A stretch of 64,000 nt of DNA from Pantoea cypripedii. GTDB taxonomy: Bacteria; Pseudomonadota; Gammaproteobacteria; Enterobacterales; Enterobacteriaceae. Positions 35,975 to 45,162 of this stretch are shown here, piece by piece (position 1 is the stretch's first letter; every line of letters starts with the position of its first letter). Both the position numbers and the translations under genes were made by a program. The stretch lies in the NCBI RefSeq assembly GCF_011395035.1, contig NZ_CP024768.1, positions 3,095,979-3,159,978 on the forward strand, in the 5' to 3' direction. The notes beneath the pieces were generated by a model. That model did not search any database, was not told the DNA's origin, and worked only from the letters and a program-made list of their open reading frames with translations.

Positions 35975-36553
35975 TCAGGCTTTGAGCCAGCCCGCTATCT
36001 GCGCATGTTGCAGCAACATAATCGTTTTTCCGTCACAAATACGACCATTCTTCACCATGGCCATCGCCTCCGGAAAAGGCAGCTCCAGTACCGCGATCTC
36101 TTCGTCCTCTACGCCGCCGCCATTATTGGTGCGCTGCGCTTCGCTATATTCCGCCGCGAAAAAGTGCACAATTTCCGTGACGCCGCCTGGTGACATGTAA
36201 GCCTGCCAAAGTTTTTCGACTTCACCAACCTGATAACCAGTCTCCTCAATCGCCTCTTTGCGGATGCAATCTTCTGGGGTGTCATCATCCAGCAACCCGG
36301 CGCAGGCCTCGATCAGCTCACCGCTTTCATTACCATTAAGGTAAGTGGCGATGCGGAACTGGCGAATCAGCACCACGCTGTTTTTTTCACGGTTATAAAG
36401 CAGGATAGTGGCACCGTTGCCGCGATCGTAGACTTCACGTTTGTGGCGCAGCACTTCGCCATTGTTGCGGGTAATTTCGTAGGTAAAGTTGCGCAAGACA
36501 AACCAATTTTCTGACAGCAACTTCTCTTTGATGATGTTGATCTTTAACGGCAT
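35975..36553 (-). CDS. nudK: GDP-mannose pyrophosphatase NudK
   Basis: A Nudix hydrolase; E. coli NudK cleaves GDP-mannose. The 192-residue sequence carries the Nudix box GLLDDDTPEDCIRKEAIEETG (residues ~85-107, with the R-E-x-x-E-E metal-binding core reading RKEAIEE) and the conserved surroundings DRGNGATILLYNR and AYMSPGGVTEIVHFFAAEY. The ATG at 36553 is chosen with GGAG just upstream; a GTG six bases earlier is also in frame. It marks the right edge of the AT-rich insertion: in E. coli it directly follows ypfG. Confidence 0.95.
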   Translation of the reverse strand: MPLKINIIKEKLLSENWFVLRNFTYEITRNNGEVLRHKREVYDRGNGATILLYNREKNSVVLIRQFRIATYLNGNESGELIEACAGLLDDDTPEDCIRKEAIEETGYQVGEVEKLWQAYMSPGGVTEIVHFFAAEYSEAQRTNNGGGVEDEEIAVLELPFPEAMAMVKNGRICDGKTIMLLQHAQIAGWLKA

Positions 36554-36639
36554 GACCACTCCACTGCAAATTTTGAGGGAGCCTGGAATGATAGGCCGAA
36601 GCCCTGAGGAAAACTATCTTAATTGTCTGAACAGTCAAC

Positions 36640-36700
36640 ACGCGCAATAAATTGCGCCGCTACAGTCCGTTGAACCGGGTAGCGGCGCGTTCTATCGCGT
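36640..36700. repeat. Palindromic repeat, locus 2 (divergent copies)
   Basis: CGCGCAATAAATTGCGCCGCTAC (36641-36663) and an inverted, degraded copy GTAGCGGCGCGTTCTATCGCG (36679-36699). The first is the AATAAATT variant of the GCGATAAATCGC core; the CGCCGCTAC tail is kept. It lies between the start of nudK and the end of napC and may act as the terminator of the nap operon. Confidence 0.75.
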
Positions 36701-36719
36701 GGTCAGCAGGAATCACGCA

Positions 36720-37304
36720 TTAAAACCCGTTCTTTTCCTCTTTCATATCCGGCAAATGGTGGGCGATACCTTTGTGACAATCGATACAGGTTTTCCCTTC
36801 CTCCACCGCTTTAGTATGCATCTTCGCCGCTACGGTCTTCTGCGCCGTGAAATCCATATATTCAAAGTTGTGGCAGTTACGGCAAGCCTGCGAATTATTG
36901 TTCCTCATCCTGCGCCATTCGTTTTGCGCCAGTTCGAGACGTTTCTCTTCAAACTTCTCGGGCGTATCAACAATGCCGAATACCTTGGCGTAAACCTCTT
37001 TACTGGCCTGGAGCTTACGCCACATCTTCGGTCCCCACTCGTGCGGCACATGGCAATCCGGGCAGGTGGCACGCACGCCGCTTCGGTTGTTGTAGTGCAC
37101 CGTCTGCATATATTCCTGGTAGACGTTATTACGCATTTCATGGCAGCCAATACAGAACTGTTCGCGGTTAGTCATCTCCAGCCCGGTATTAAAACCTCCC
37201 CAGAAAATGATGCCACCGGCAAAACCGATCAGCAGCAAGGTGCCGATTGCCAGGCGGCTGGGTCGCCGCCACCAGCGCCAGATGCGGAGAATCATCGATT
37301 TCAT
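36720..37304 (-). CDS. napC: NapC tetrahaem c-type cytochrome
   Basis: Membrane-anchored quinol dehydrogenase that passes electrons from quinol to NapB-NapA. The 194-residue sequence has one N-terminal membrane helix (LAIGTLLLIGFAGGIIFWGG) after a basic segment, and four CxxCH haem sites: CIGCH, CPDCH, CRNCH and CIDCH. Belongs to the NapC/NirT family. The ATG overlaps the napB stop by four bases. Because napGH are missing here, NapC is presumably the only quinol route into the reductase. Confidence 0.97.
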   Translation of the reverse strand: MKSMILRIWRWWRRPSRLAIGTLLLIGFAGGIIFWGGFNTGLEMTNREQFCIGCHEMRNNVYQEYMQTVHYNNRSGVRATCPDCHVPHEWGPKMWRKLQASKEVYAKVFGIVDTPEKFEEKRLELAQNEWRRMRNNNSQACRNCHNFEYMDFTAQKTVAAKMHTKAVEEGKTCIDCHKGIAHHLPDMKEEKNGF

Positions 37305-37732
37305 TGACCAAAGCCCTCAGCCGGGCGGAAGGTGTTTTCCACCACCGGTTTGGCATCGGTTTGCGGTACATGGCATTGCAGACAAAAGTAGCGACGCGGG
37401 GATACCGAGCTGCTGACCAGCCCATCACGGTCGGTAAAGTGTGTCGGGCTCACGCGTGGCGCGCCGGTGGTGAGATAACTCTGGGTACCGTGGCATTGCA
37501 GGCAACGGTTGATGTTTTTTGTCACCTGATAGCCATCCACGCTATGTGGAATGACCGGCGGCTGATTGACGTAATTCAGTGGCTTGCGGCTCTGCTCTTT
37601 AGGCTGATGGATAGTGCCCTGCTGCGTCGCCGTCACCTCGGGTGACTGATTCAGGTCTACGCCATTCGCGGCCCAGACCGAGCCGCCCAGCATCAGGGCG
37701 ACGAATGAGAGAAATGTAATAAGAGGTTTCAT
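37301..37732 (-). CDS. napB: NapB dihaem cytochrome subunit of periplasmic nitrate reductase
   Basis: Small electron-transfer subunit. The 143-residue precursor has a signal peptide (LITFLSFVALMLGGSVWA, cleavage before ANGVDLNQ) and two haem-binding motifs, CLQCH at both sites (NRCLQCHGTQ and YFCLQCHVPQ). The conserved PPVIPHSVDGYQVTKN supplies axial ligands by family. It lies 11 bases downstream of napA; in E. coli napGH would intervene here. Confidence 0.97.
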   Translation of the reverse strand: MKPLITFLSFVALMLGGSVWAANGVDLNQSPEVTATQQGTIHQPKEQSRKPLNYVNQPPVIPHSVDGYQVTKNINRCLQCHGTQSYLTTGAPRVSPTHFTDRDGLVSSSVSPRRYFCLQCHVPQTDAKPVVENTFRPAEGFGQ

Positions 37733-37743
37733 TGCATCCTGCC

Positions 37744-40230
37744 TTAAATTTTCACCAGCTTAACGGCGCATTTTTTATAATCGGTTTGCTTCGATAGGGG
37801 GTCAGTGGCGTCCAGGGTGATGTTATTCACCAGTACCCCGGCATCGAAGAACGGCGTGAACACCAGCCCCTGCGGTGGCTGGTTGCGGCCGCGGGTTTCG
37901 ACGGTGGCCAGGGCTTCACCACGACGCGATACCACGCGCACTTTCTCGCCACGACGCAGCCCACGGGCTTTGGCGTCCAGCGGATGGATATACAGCAGCG
38001 CCTGCGGCACCGCGCGGTGCAGCTCGGGGACACGACGCGTCATGGTGCCGGTGTGCCAGTGCTCCAGCACACGCCCGGTACAGAACCACAGATCGTATTC
38101 TGCATCCGGCGATTCGGCAGGCGGCTCATACGGCAGGGCGAAAATCGTCGCTTTACCGTCCGGTTTACCGTAGAAACGCACCCCCTCCCCCGCTTTGACA
38201 TAGCTGTCATGCCCTTCGCGATAACGCCAGCGCGTCTCTTTGCCATCGACCACCGGCCAGCGCAGACCACGCGCCTGGTGATAGGTATCGAACGGAGCCA
38301 AATCGTGGCCGTGACCACGACCAAAACTGGCATACTCTTCAAACAATCCTTTTTGCAGATAGAAACCGAAGGCGCGTGCGTCGTCGTTCAGCTGATCGTC
38401 AGCCACTTCACTCAGCGGGAACTGATTAACCTGGCCGTTGGCGTACAACACGTCATACAGGGTTTTGTCGCGCAGTTCCGGTTGTCGGGCGATCAGTTCT
38501 TTCGGCCACACTTCGGCCACGCGGAAGCGTTTGGCAAAGTTGACGAGTTGCCAGAGGTCGGATTTCGCTTCACCCGGTGCTTTGACCTGTTGATGCCAGA
38601 ACTGAGTACGGCGCTCAGCGTTGCCATAGGCACCTTCCTTCTCTACCCACATGGCGGTCGGCAGAATCAGATCGGCGCAGAGTGCACTGACAGTCGGATA
38701 AGGATCGGATACCACAATGAAATTGCGTTCATCGCGCCAGCCCGGCATACGTTCCTGAGTCAGGTTCGGCCCGGCCTGCATGTTGTTGTTGCACATGGAC
38801 CAGTAGGCATTGATCTTGCCATCTTTCAGGGCACGATCCTGCGCCACGGCGTGATAACCCACTTTAGCCGGGATAGTGCCTGCTGGCAGCTTCCACAGTT
38901 TTTCTGCCAGTGCGCGATGCTTGTCGTTGGTCACCACCATGTCGGCAGGTAGGCGGTGAGAAAAGGTGCCCACCTCACGTGCCGTACCACAGGCCGAAGG
39001 TTGCCCGGTGAGTGAGAACGGCCCGGTGCCCGGACGCGAGATTTTGCCCGTCAGCAGATGCAGGTTATAGACCAGGTTATTCGCCCACACGCCGCGCGTA
39101 TGCTGGTTGAAACCCATGGTCCAGTACGACACCACCTTGACCTTAGGATCGGCATACAGCTCAGCCAGCATCACCAGCTGATCTTTCTCCACCCCGCTCA
39201 TTTCACTGGCTTTTTCCAGCGTGTATTCAGCGACGAATTTCGCGTATTCATCGAAACTGATCGGGGTTGAGTCACCGCTGTCCGGGTTTTTCGCCTTCGC
39301 CTGGCGGGGATCGGTCGGACGCAGGCCATAACCGATGTCGGTCGCCCCCCGGTGCAAATTCACATGATTTTGCAGGAAGGTTTTATCCACCTTGCCGTGC
39401 TGGATGATGTAGTTGGCAATAAAGTTGAGGATCACCAGATCGGTTTGCGGCGTGAACACCATGCCGTTGTCGGCCAGCTCAAAGCTGCGGTGACGATAGG
39501 TAGAAAGCACAGCAACTTTAACGTTTTCATTGCTCAGGCGACGCGCCGTCACGCGCGACCAGAGGATCGGGTGCATCTCGGCCATGTTCGATCCCCACAG
39601 CACGAAGGCATCGGCCTGCTCGATATCGTCATAGCAGCCCATCGGCTCATCCATACCGAAAGTACGCATAAAGCCCACCACCGCCGACGCCATACAATGG
39701 CGCGCATTCGGATCGAGGTTATTGCTGCGGAAGCCCGCTTTCATTAACTTCGAGGCGGCATAGCCTTCCCACAGCGTCCATTGGCCGGATCCAAACATAC
39801 CGACCGATTCCGGCCCGTTGGCTTTCAGCGCGGCCTTAAACTTCTCTTCCATGATGTCGAACGCCTGGTCCCAGCTTACCGGCGTGAATTCACCCTTTTT
39901 ATCGAAACGGCCATCGGTCATGCGCAGCAGCGGCTGGGTCAGACGATCTTTGCCGTACATAATTTTTGGCAGGAAGTAACCTTTGATGCAGTTAAGTCCG
40001 CGGTTGACTTCCGCCTGCGGATCGCCCTGAGAGGCGACCACCCGGCCATCCTGGGTACCGACCAGCACACCACAGCCCGTGCCGCAAAAACGACAAGGCG
40101 CTTTTTCCCAGCGAATCGGGGCAGCGAGCGCAGTGGCCGCTTTAGTGACCGAGGGAATAACAAGTCCAGCAGCAGTCGCGGCAGCCGCCGCCGCGTTGGC
40201 TTTCATAAAATCACGACGACTTAGTTGCAT
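37744..40230 (-). CDS. napA: NapA catalytic subunit of periplasmic nitrate reductase
   Basis: Molybdenum enzyme reducing nitrate to nitrite in the periplasm. The 828 residues match E. coli NapA. A twin-arginine signal (SRRDFMKANAAAAAATAAG) heads the protein; next is the [4Fe-4S] site CRFCGTGCGVLVG with its fourth cysteine in RGLNCIKGY, and the molybdenum-ligating cysteine in NARHCMASA (about residue 181). The C-terminal domain (from about 700) is the molybdopterin dinucleotide-binding fold. Its start overlaps the end of napD by ten bases; NapD is its maturation chaperone. Confidence 0.98.
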   Translation of the reverse strand: MQLSRRDFMKANAAAAAATAAGLVIPSVTKAATALAAPIRWEKAPCRFCGTGCGVLVGTQDGRVVASQGDPQAEVNRGLNCIKGYFLPKIMYGKDRLTQPLLRMTDGRFDKKGEFTPVSWDQAFDIMEEKFKAALKANGPESVGMFGSGQWTLWEGYAASKLMKAGFRSNNLDPNARHCMASAVVGFMRTFGMDEPMGCYDDIEQADAFVLWGSNMAEMHPILWSRVTARRLSNENVKVAVLSTYRHRSFELADNGMVFTPQTDLVILNFIANYIIQHGKVDKTFLQNHVNLHRGATDIGYGLRPTDPRQAKAKNPDSGDSTPISFDEYAKFVAEYTLEKASEMSGVEKDQLVMLAELYADPKVKVVSYWTMGFNQHTRGVWANNLVYNLHLLTGKISRPGTGPFSLTGQPSACGTAREVGTFSHRLPADMVVTNDKHRALAEKLWKLPAGTIPAKVGYHAVAQDRALKDGKINAYWSMCNNNMQAGPNLTQERMPGWRDERNFIVVSDPYPTVSALCADLILPTAMWVEKEGAYGNAERRTQFWHQQVKAPGEAKSDLWQLVNFAKRFRVAEVWPKELIARQPELRDKTLYDVLYANGQVNQFPLSEVADDQLNDDARAFGFYLQKGLFEEYASFGRGHGHDLAPFDTYHQARGLRWPVVDGKETRWRYREGHDSYVKAGEGVRFYGKPDGKATIFALPYEPPAESPDAEYDLWFCTGRVLEHWHTGTMTRRVPELHRAVPQALLYIHPLDAKARGLRRGEKVRVVSRRGEALATVETRGRNQPPQGLVFTPFFDAGVLVNNITLDATDPLSKQTDYKKCAVKLVKI

Positions 40231-40505
40231 AATGCTTCCTTTGCGGGTTGTTCAAATTCGTCCTGCTGGTGATACACCAGAGAGACCGCCAGCACGCCAG
40301 GGATGTTGCGGGTGGCTTCAATATTGCTGAGCAGCGTCGCGCTGTCGGCGGCTCCGAGGGTGACGGCCAGCGTACCGCGCGCGGCATCTTGTGCGGCTAC
40401 CTCACTGTCGGCATACGTCAGCAGCGTCCGGGTGACGGCAGCGACGGCGCCTGGGCGTGCCTGAATCACCAGGCCACAGACGTGCCAGCTGTTATTTGTG
40501 TTCAT
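40221..40505 (-). CDS. napD: NapD chaperone for NapA
   Basis: A 94-residue cytoplasmic protein that binds the NapA twin-arginine signal and prevents early export. The ferredoxin-fold core begins WHVCGLVIQARPGAVAAVTRTLL and contains ARGTLAVTLGAADS. It overlaps both neighbours: its start lies within the end of napF (14 bases) and its end within the start of napA (ten bases), so translation is coupled. Confidence 0.93.
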   Translation of the reverse strand: MNTNNSWHVCGLVIQARPGAVAAVTRTLLTYADSEVAAQDAARGTLAVTLGAADSATLLSNIEATRNIPGVLAVSLVYHQQDEFEQPAKEALCN

Positions 40506-40965
40506 GATCTAATCCTGTGGCTGACACCGGGCAAGGTGCGATGCACGCGCCGCAACCGGTGCAGTGCTGCGGCACGGTTTCCGGTTGGGCGATGCCATTG
40601 GCGGTGAGACGAAAGCGAATCGCCTGCTGTTCACAACTTTCCTGGCAACTGCGGCAGTTAACGCCCTGAAAAGTGATGCAATGGCGGCTGATATGGATGC
40701 GCTGCTGCCACGGCTGATGGTCGCGTGGATGAAACAACGGTTGCGGGCAGGCATCAGCACAGGCACCACAGAAGGTGCATTCGCCATGCTGAAAGTTGAT
40801 TTGTGGCAGCGCACCGCTGGTCAGCTGCACAATTTGCGTGGTGCAGGCGGCAACACAGCGACCACATCCATCACAGCCCGCCTGATGACGCCACCACGGC
40901 AGCGCGATCGCCCCCGTGACAGCTTTGCGCTGTCCGGTAAAGAATTCGCGTCGTGACAGCACCAT
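40492..40965 (-). CDS. napF: NapF ferredoxin-type maturation protein
   Basis: A cytoplasmic iron-sulfur protein of 157 residues that interacts with NapA before export. Cysteine clusters: CDGCGRCVAAC, CTFCGACADACP, CRSCQESCE and CTGCGACIAPCP, enough for about four [4Fe-4S] centres. The start at 40965 gives MVLSRREFFTGQRKA; an ATG further upstream (41016) lacks conservation. First gene of the operon napFDABC. I searched the upstream ~190 bases for an Fnr box and NarP heptamers; nothing convincing. Confidence 0.93.
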   Translation of the reverse strand: MVLSRREFFTGQRKAVTGAIALPWWRHQAGCDGCGRCVAACTTQIVQLTSGALPQINFQHGECTFCGACADACPQPLFHPRDHQPWQQRIHISRHCITFQGVNCRSCQESCEQQAIRFRLTANGIAQPETVPQHCTGCGACIAPCPVSATGLDHEHK

Positions 40966-41065
40966 CGGAGCACCTGTTTCGGGATAAAAAGTAAGATGCG
41001 TAAAATAACCTGACACTAAGGAGGGCTATATCACTCGAAAGGTGTAATTCCCGATGCGGGATCAA

Positions 41066-41095
41066 GTCGCGCTGCAATAAATTGCGCCGCTGCGG
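41066..41095. repeat. Palindromic repeat, locus 3
   Basis: GTCGCGCTGCAATAAATTGCGCCGCTGCGG: a single copy of the AATAAATT variant, between the napF promoter region and the ansP terminator. Confidence 0.7.
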
Positions 41096-41102
41096 AATGG
41101 AT

Positions 41103-41130
41103 AAAAAAAAGGCCGTCCCACTGGACGGCC
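41103..41130 (-). terminator. ansP terminator
   Basis: On the minus strand GGCCGTCC-AGTG-GGACGGCC is followed by eight T residues. It lies 25 bases after the ansP stop codon. Confidence 0.92.
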
Positions 41131-41154
41131 CTGCGTACTATCACAGCAAAAAAC

Positions 41155-42657
41155 TTAGCGTGGAGACTCTTCTGCCAGCGTGCGCGAAACGTCTTCCTCA
41201 CCATCATGATGGTGGTCATGCTCTTTCAGCGCTTCTTCATTGACGCGCTTACGCACGCCGAACCAGCCCAGAACCAGTATCACCGCAATCAACGGAATAG
41301 AAGCGATGGTGTAGGTACCGTTCGGATAGTCAAACGCCATCAGCACCAGCACGCTAACCAGGAACAGCAGCGTCAGCCAGGAGGTCACCGGTGCCCACGG
41401 CAGTTTGAAGCTGACATCTTCCGCTTTACCTTCTTTGATGGCTTTGCGCAGACGCATCTGGCAAATCACAATGAAGCCCCACGAAGAAATGATGCCCAGT
41501 GATGCCACATTCAGTACGATCTCAAACACCTGGGACGGAACATAATAGTTCAGTACCACACCGACGACGTAAACGGCGATGGTTACCAGGATACCCGCGT
41601 AAGGGACCTGCTGGCTGCTCATCTTCGACATAAACTTCGGTGCCGAGCCACCCATCGACATTGAGCGCAGGATACGGCCAGTGGAGTAGAGACCTGAGTT
41701 CAGGCTGGAGAGCGCCGCACTCAATACCACGATGTTCATCACGCTACCGATATACGGCACGCCCAGTTTGGAGAAGAAGGTCACAAACGGGCTCTGCCCC
41801 GCCTGATAAGCATTCCACGGCAGCAGCAACACCAGCAGCACCACTGAACCGACGTAGAACAGACCGATACGCCAGATCACGCTATTAATCGCTTTCGGCA
41901 GCATGGTTTTCGGGTCTTTACATTCACCGGCAGCAGTACCGACCAGCTCGATCGATGCAAAGGCAAATACCACCCCCTGCACCAGCACCAGCGCGGGCAG
42001 CAAACCATGCGGGAACAGGCCGCCATTATCGGTTATCAGATGGAAGCCCGTCGCGTTGCCATCCAGCGGCTTACCGCTGCCGAGAAACACCACGCCAACA
42101 ATCAGGAAGACGGCAATCGCCAGTACCTTGATCAGTGCAAACCAGAACTCCATCTCGGCGAACCACTTCACACCGATCATGTTCATGGTGCCGACAATGG
42201 CCAGCGCACCGAGGGCAAACACCCACTGTGGTACGTCGCCAAACGCCCCCCAGTAATGCATATACAGTGCGACAGCGGTGATATCTACGATCCCGGTCAT
42301 CGCCCAGTTAACAAAGTACATCCAGCCCGCCACATACGACGCTTTTTCACCAAGGAATTCACGCGCATAGGAGACGAAGCTACCGCTGGAAGGACGATGT
42401 AAAACCAGCTCGCCCAACGCACGGAGAATGAAGAAAGAGAAGATACCGCACACCAGGTACACCAGCGCCAGTGCCGGACCTGCCATTTGCAGGCGTGCAC
42501 CTGCGCCCAAAAACAGACCGGTACCAATAGCGCCACCAATGGCGATCATTTGAACCTGACGATTACCCATCGCTTTGTGGTAACCGGTGTCGTGGGAATT
42601 AAGCCAGCGTCGTTTCGCAGCGCGCTGTTCGGCTGCGGTTTTTTTAGTAGGTTTCAT
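41155..42657 (-). CDS. ansP: L-asparagine permease AnsP
   Basis: Amino acid-polyamine-organocation family transporter of 500 residues with 12 membrane helices. The N-terminal IGGAIGTGLFLGAG is the family substrate-binding helix break. Long stretches are near identical to E. coli AnsP (YHKAMGNRQVQMIAIGG; SFVSYAREFLGEKASYVAG; TAAGECKDPKTMLPKAIN), which supports asparagine as substrate; that is by homology. The C-terminal tail has a histidine cluster (EHDHHHDGEED). The start at 42657 has the ribosome site AGGAAAG. In E. coli ansP lies elsewhere, so it is out of the usual order here. Confidence 0.92.
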   Translation of the reverse strand: MKPTKKTAAEQRAAKRRWLNSHDTGYHKAMGNRQVQMIAIGGAIGTGLFLGAGARLQMAGPALALVYLVCGIFSFFILRALGELVLHRPSSGSFVSYAREFLGEKASYVAGWMYFVNWAMTGIVDITAVALYMHYWGAFGDVPQWVFALGALAIVGTMNMIGVKWFAEMEFWFALIKVLAIAVFLIVGVVFLGSGKPLDGNATGFHLITDNGGLFPHGLLPALVLVQGVVFAFASIELVGTAAGECKDPKTMLPKAINSVIWRIGLFYVGSVVLLVLLLPWNAYQAGQSPFVTFFSKLGVPYIGSVMNIVVLSAALSSLNSGLYSTGRILRSMSMGGSAPKFMSKMSSQQVPYAGILVTIAVYVVGVVLNYYVPSQVFEIVLNVASLGIISSWGFIVICQMRLRKAIKEGKAEDVSFKLPWAPVTSWLTLLFLVSVLVLMAFDYPNGTYTIASIPLIAVILVLGWFGVRKRVNEEALKEHDHHHDGEEDVSRTLAEESPR

Positions 42658-42871
42658 AGCTTTCCTGTTTGTCCTGACCATCAATCACCGCTTACCAAAC
42701 GTTTGCGTAGTGCGGTGCGAAATGGGGTAACACCCCGCAGGCAGGCGGCAGAACGATGTCGCACAACCAGCAGGGAAATTACGGCGATGAATCCTACCCG
42801 TTCTGCATGAATGAAGCAAAATATACCGCTAGTCTGCACGGGATGATTTGCAATTATTCGTTGTCATGCAC

Positions 42872-42900
42872 AAAAAAAACGGCCAAAGGATCTGGCCGGT
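42872..42900 (-). terminator. Terminator of the DUF1471 gene
   Basis: On the minus strand a stem with GGCCA/TGGCC arms (ACCGGCCAGA-TCC-TTTGGCCGT) is followed by eight T residues. Confidence 0.85.
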
Positions 42901-42933
42901 CAGGGTTGCTACAGGGAGAAAAACTGAGGGAAA

Positions 42934-43206
42934 TTAACGGTAAATCTCGGCAGTGCCGCTCCACATGCTGGAGTCACCAGGATTTTGAACACCGATGACG
43001 CGGTAATGGCTGGCACCCATTTCTGTGGCTTTCTGCGATAGCTGGCGGGTGGCGTCATCCAGCGAACCACTCACGCCACTGACGGAAACGCTGCCGATAC
43101 TTTGCATATTTTGCGCCTGTTCCGCGCTCAACGCGGTGGCGGCCAGGCTACTGAAACTTGCGGTGGCTAGCAGTGCACCAGCCAGAACGGCATATCGTGT
43201 CTTCAT
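42934..43206 (-). CDS. Small periplasmic DUF1471 protein (YhcN/BhsA family)
   Basis: A 90-residue exported protein: signal peptide MKTRYAVLAGALLATASFSS with cleavage near LAA-TALSAEQ, then a compact domain IGSVSVSGVSGSLDDATRQL ... GASHYRVIG ... WSGTAEIYR. This is the YdgH/BhsA/McbA (DUF1471) fold; relatives in enterobacteria are induced by stress and affect biofilm or acid and metal tolerance. Which paralogue it is cannot be told. The ribosome site AGGAGCATCCCC fits the ATG at 43206. It is divergent from narQ. Confidence 0.88.
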   Translation of the reverse strand: MKTRYAVLAGALLATASFSSLAATALSAEQAQNMQSIGSVSVSGVSGSLDDATRQLSQKATEMGASHYRVIGVQNPGDSSMWSGTAEIYR

Positions 43207-43445
43207 GGGGATGCTCCTGTATTTTTCCGGGAAAATGACTACCCCTAAAGTATTAACCCGCGAATGCAAACCAGATTAGGCCAGCGGTAAATTTGTTCAA
43301 TATTTCGCCCGCCCTCTCAGATTCATCCAGGGAAAGGTAAAGAATGGTTACTTTTTGTACGAATGGTAACCTGGTGTGGCGAGATATCGTCGCCGATGTG
43401 ACCGCGCTGTTTTATAATTCCGCGTTCTGAACAGGGTTTTTAATT

Positions 43446-45131
43446 GTGATCGTTAAACGTCCCGTAACACGTACCATTGCTCGCGCACTCAGCGCCATTG
43501 TACTGCTTTCGCTTCTCACCTCCGGGCTGGCGCTGATGACCCTTTCCAGCAGCCTGCGTGATGCTGAGACGGTCAATGCGGCTGGCTCACTGCGCATGCA
43601 GGTTTATCGCCTCGCCTGGGACAGTGCACGCGATCCCCAACAGCTGGAACATCATATCCAGCTCTATCAGCAGACACTGGAATCACCGGCGTTAAGCGGT
43701 CTGGATCGCCCCTGGGTACCGGCTGAAGTCACCAGTCGTTATCACTACCTGCGGGACAGCTGGCCAGAGTTACAGCAGCGCTTACAGCCGCAACACCTGC
43801 AGGTTTATCAGCAGCAGGTAGCGGCCTATGTGGATGAAATCAATCGTTTTGTGCTGGCTGTGCAACATTATGCCGAGCTGAAAATGCATCTGGTGGTCGC
43901 CAGCAGTTTGTCTGGTTTTCTGGCGATTGTCGGGCTGGCGCTGTGGACCATCCGTTTTATTCGCCGCAATGTGGTCGGTCCGCTGGATTCGCTGGTCACC
44001 GCCAGCCAGTATGTTGAGAAAACCCGGTTTCGTTTTCCGCCCTTACCGGTGGATCAACCCAACGAACTCGGCGTACTGGCGCATGCTTTTACCGCGATGG
44101 CCTCGCGTTTGCAGTCACATTATCGTCTGCTGGAAGATGCGGTGCAGGAGAAAACCGAAGGCCTGACACAGGCTAATCGTATGCTGACGTTGCTGTATGA
44201 AAGTTCCCAGATACTCACCAGCAGCGCGCTCAACCCTGACGTTTTTCAGGGGCTGCTCCAGCAACTTAAATTACGCGAAGGTTTTCGCGTGGTGGTGCTG
44301 GAGAGCGAAAACCTGACATTTCAGGCCGGGAAGAGTGATGATGCACTGATGTGGCAGCACCTGGCCTTGCAGCAGGATGAGCAGCTGCTCGGCGAATTGC
44401 GCTGGCAATCGACGAAGCCCGCTTCTGATGAATTAATGCAAAGCCTCGCCAATATGCTGGCGCGCGCCCTGTGGATCTGGCAGACGCAGAAGCAATATCA
44501 GCAAATGCTGCTGATTGAGGAACGTGCCACTATCGCGCGCGAACTTCACGATTCGCTGGCGCAGTCACTCTCCTTTCTGCGAATCCAGCTTACTCTGCTG
44601 CGACGCACGGTTGATGGCAGCCAGCCAGAGGCGCAAAGTATCATCAGCGAATTTGATCGCGCGCTGGCGGATGCTTATCAGCAACTGCGCGAACTGCTAA
44701 CCACCTTCCGTCTGACCATTGAGCAGGCCGATCTGGTGGCCGCGATGCAGGCGATGATTGTCCCCTTACAGGAGCAATCACAGGCGGAAATTCAGTTTGA
44801 TTATCAACCCGGATTGCAGAGCCTGGATGCGCAGCAGCAGGTGCACGTGTTGCAGATTGCGCGCGAAGCCTTGCTCAATGCAATCCGTCATGCGGGAGCG
44901 CAACAGATTACGATTCGCTACCAGCGTGTTGCCGATGAGGACCATCTGTTAACCATTGAAGATAATGGCAAAGGTATACGCAGTACGGAAGAACCGCCGG
45001 GTCACTATGGCCTGACGATTATGGCAGAACGAGCCGCGCGCCTGTCAGGCACGCTGCTGATTACCCCGCAGGATCACGGCACAAGGGTGACATTACGTTT
45101 CCCGCCACGCCCGATGCACCTGCTGGAATAA
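43446..45131 (+). CDS. narQ: Nitrate/nitrite sensor kinase NarQ
   Basis: Membrane sensor of nitrate and nitrite. The 561-residue protein starts at GTG (MIVKRPVTRTIARAL, matching E. coli NarQ). Two membrane helices (about 13-35 and 145-168) bracket a periplasmic domain containing the nitrate-binding P box, AAGSLRMQVYRLAW (residues ~45-58). HAMP and signalling helices follow, then a HisKA_3 domain with the phospho-acceptor in ERATIARELHDSLAQSLSFLR, and an ATPase domain with EDNGKGI and GHYGLTIMAERA. It lies next to its partner narP and near nap. Confidence 0.95.
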   Translation: MIVKRPVTRTIARALSAIVLLSLLTSGLALMTLSSSLRDAETVNAAGSLRMQVYRLAWDSARDPQQLEHHIQLYQQTLESPALSGLDRPWVPAEVTSRYHYLRDSWPELQQRLQPQHLQVYQQQVAAYVDEINRFVLAVQHYAELKMHLVVASSLSGFLAIVGLALWTIRFIRRNVVGPLDSLVTASQYVEKTRFRFPPLPVDQPNELGVLAHAFTAMASRLQSHYRLLEDAVQEKTEGLTQANRMLTLLYESSQILTSSALNPDVFQGLLQQLKLREGFRVVVLESENLTFQAGKSDDALMWQHLALQQDEQLLGELRWQSTKPASDELMQSLANMLARALWIWQTQKQYQQMLLIEERATIARELHDSLAQSLSFLRIQLTLLRRTVDGSQPEAQSIISEFDRALADAYQQLRELLTTFRLTIEQADLVAAMQAMIVPLQEQSQAEIQFDYQPGLQSLDAQQQVHVLQIAREALLNAIRHAGAQQITIRYQRVADEDHLLTIEDNGKGIRSTEEPPGHYGLTIMAERAARLSGTLLITPQDHGTRVTLRFPPRPMHLLE

Positions 45132-45162
45132 CAGGCTACATGGACCGTTTACTGGAGAAAAT

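Noticed and set aside
41050..41066. Fnr box in the napF promoter (CTTGATCCCGCATC on the minus strand)
   Set aside because: Only the TTGAT half fits; the second half does not resemble ATCAA.
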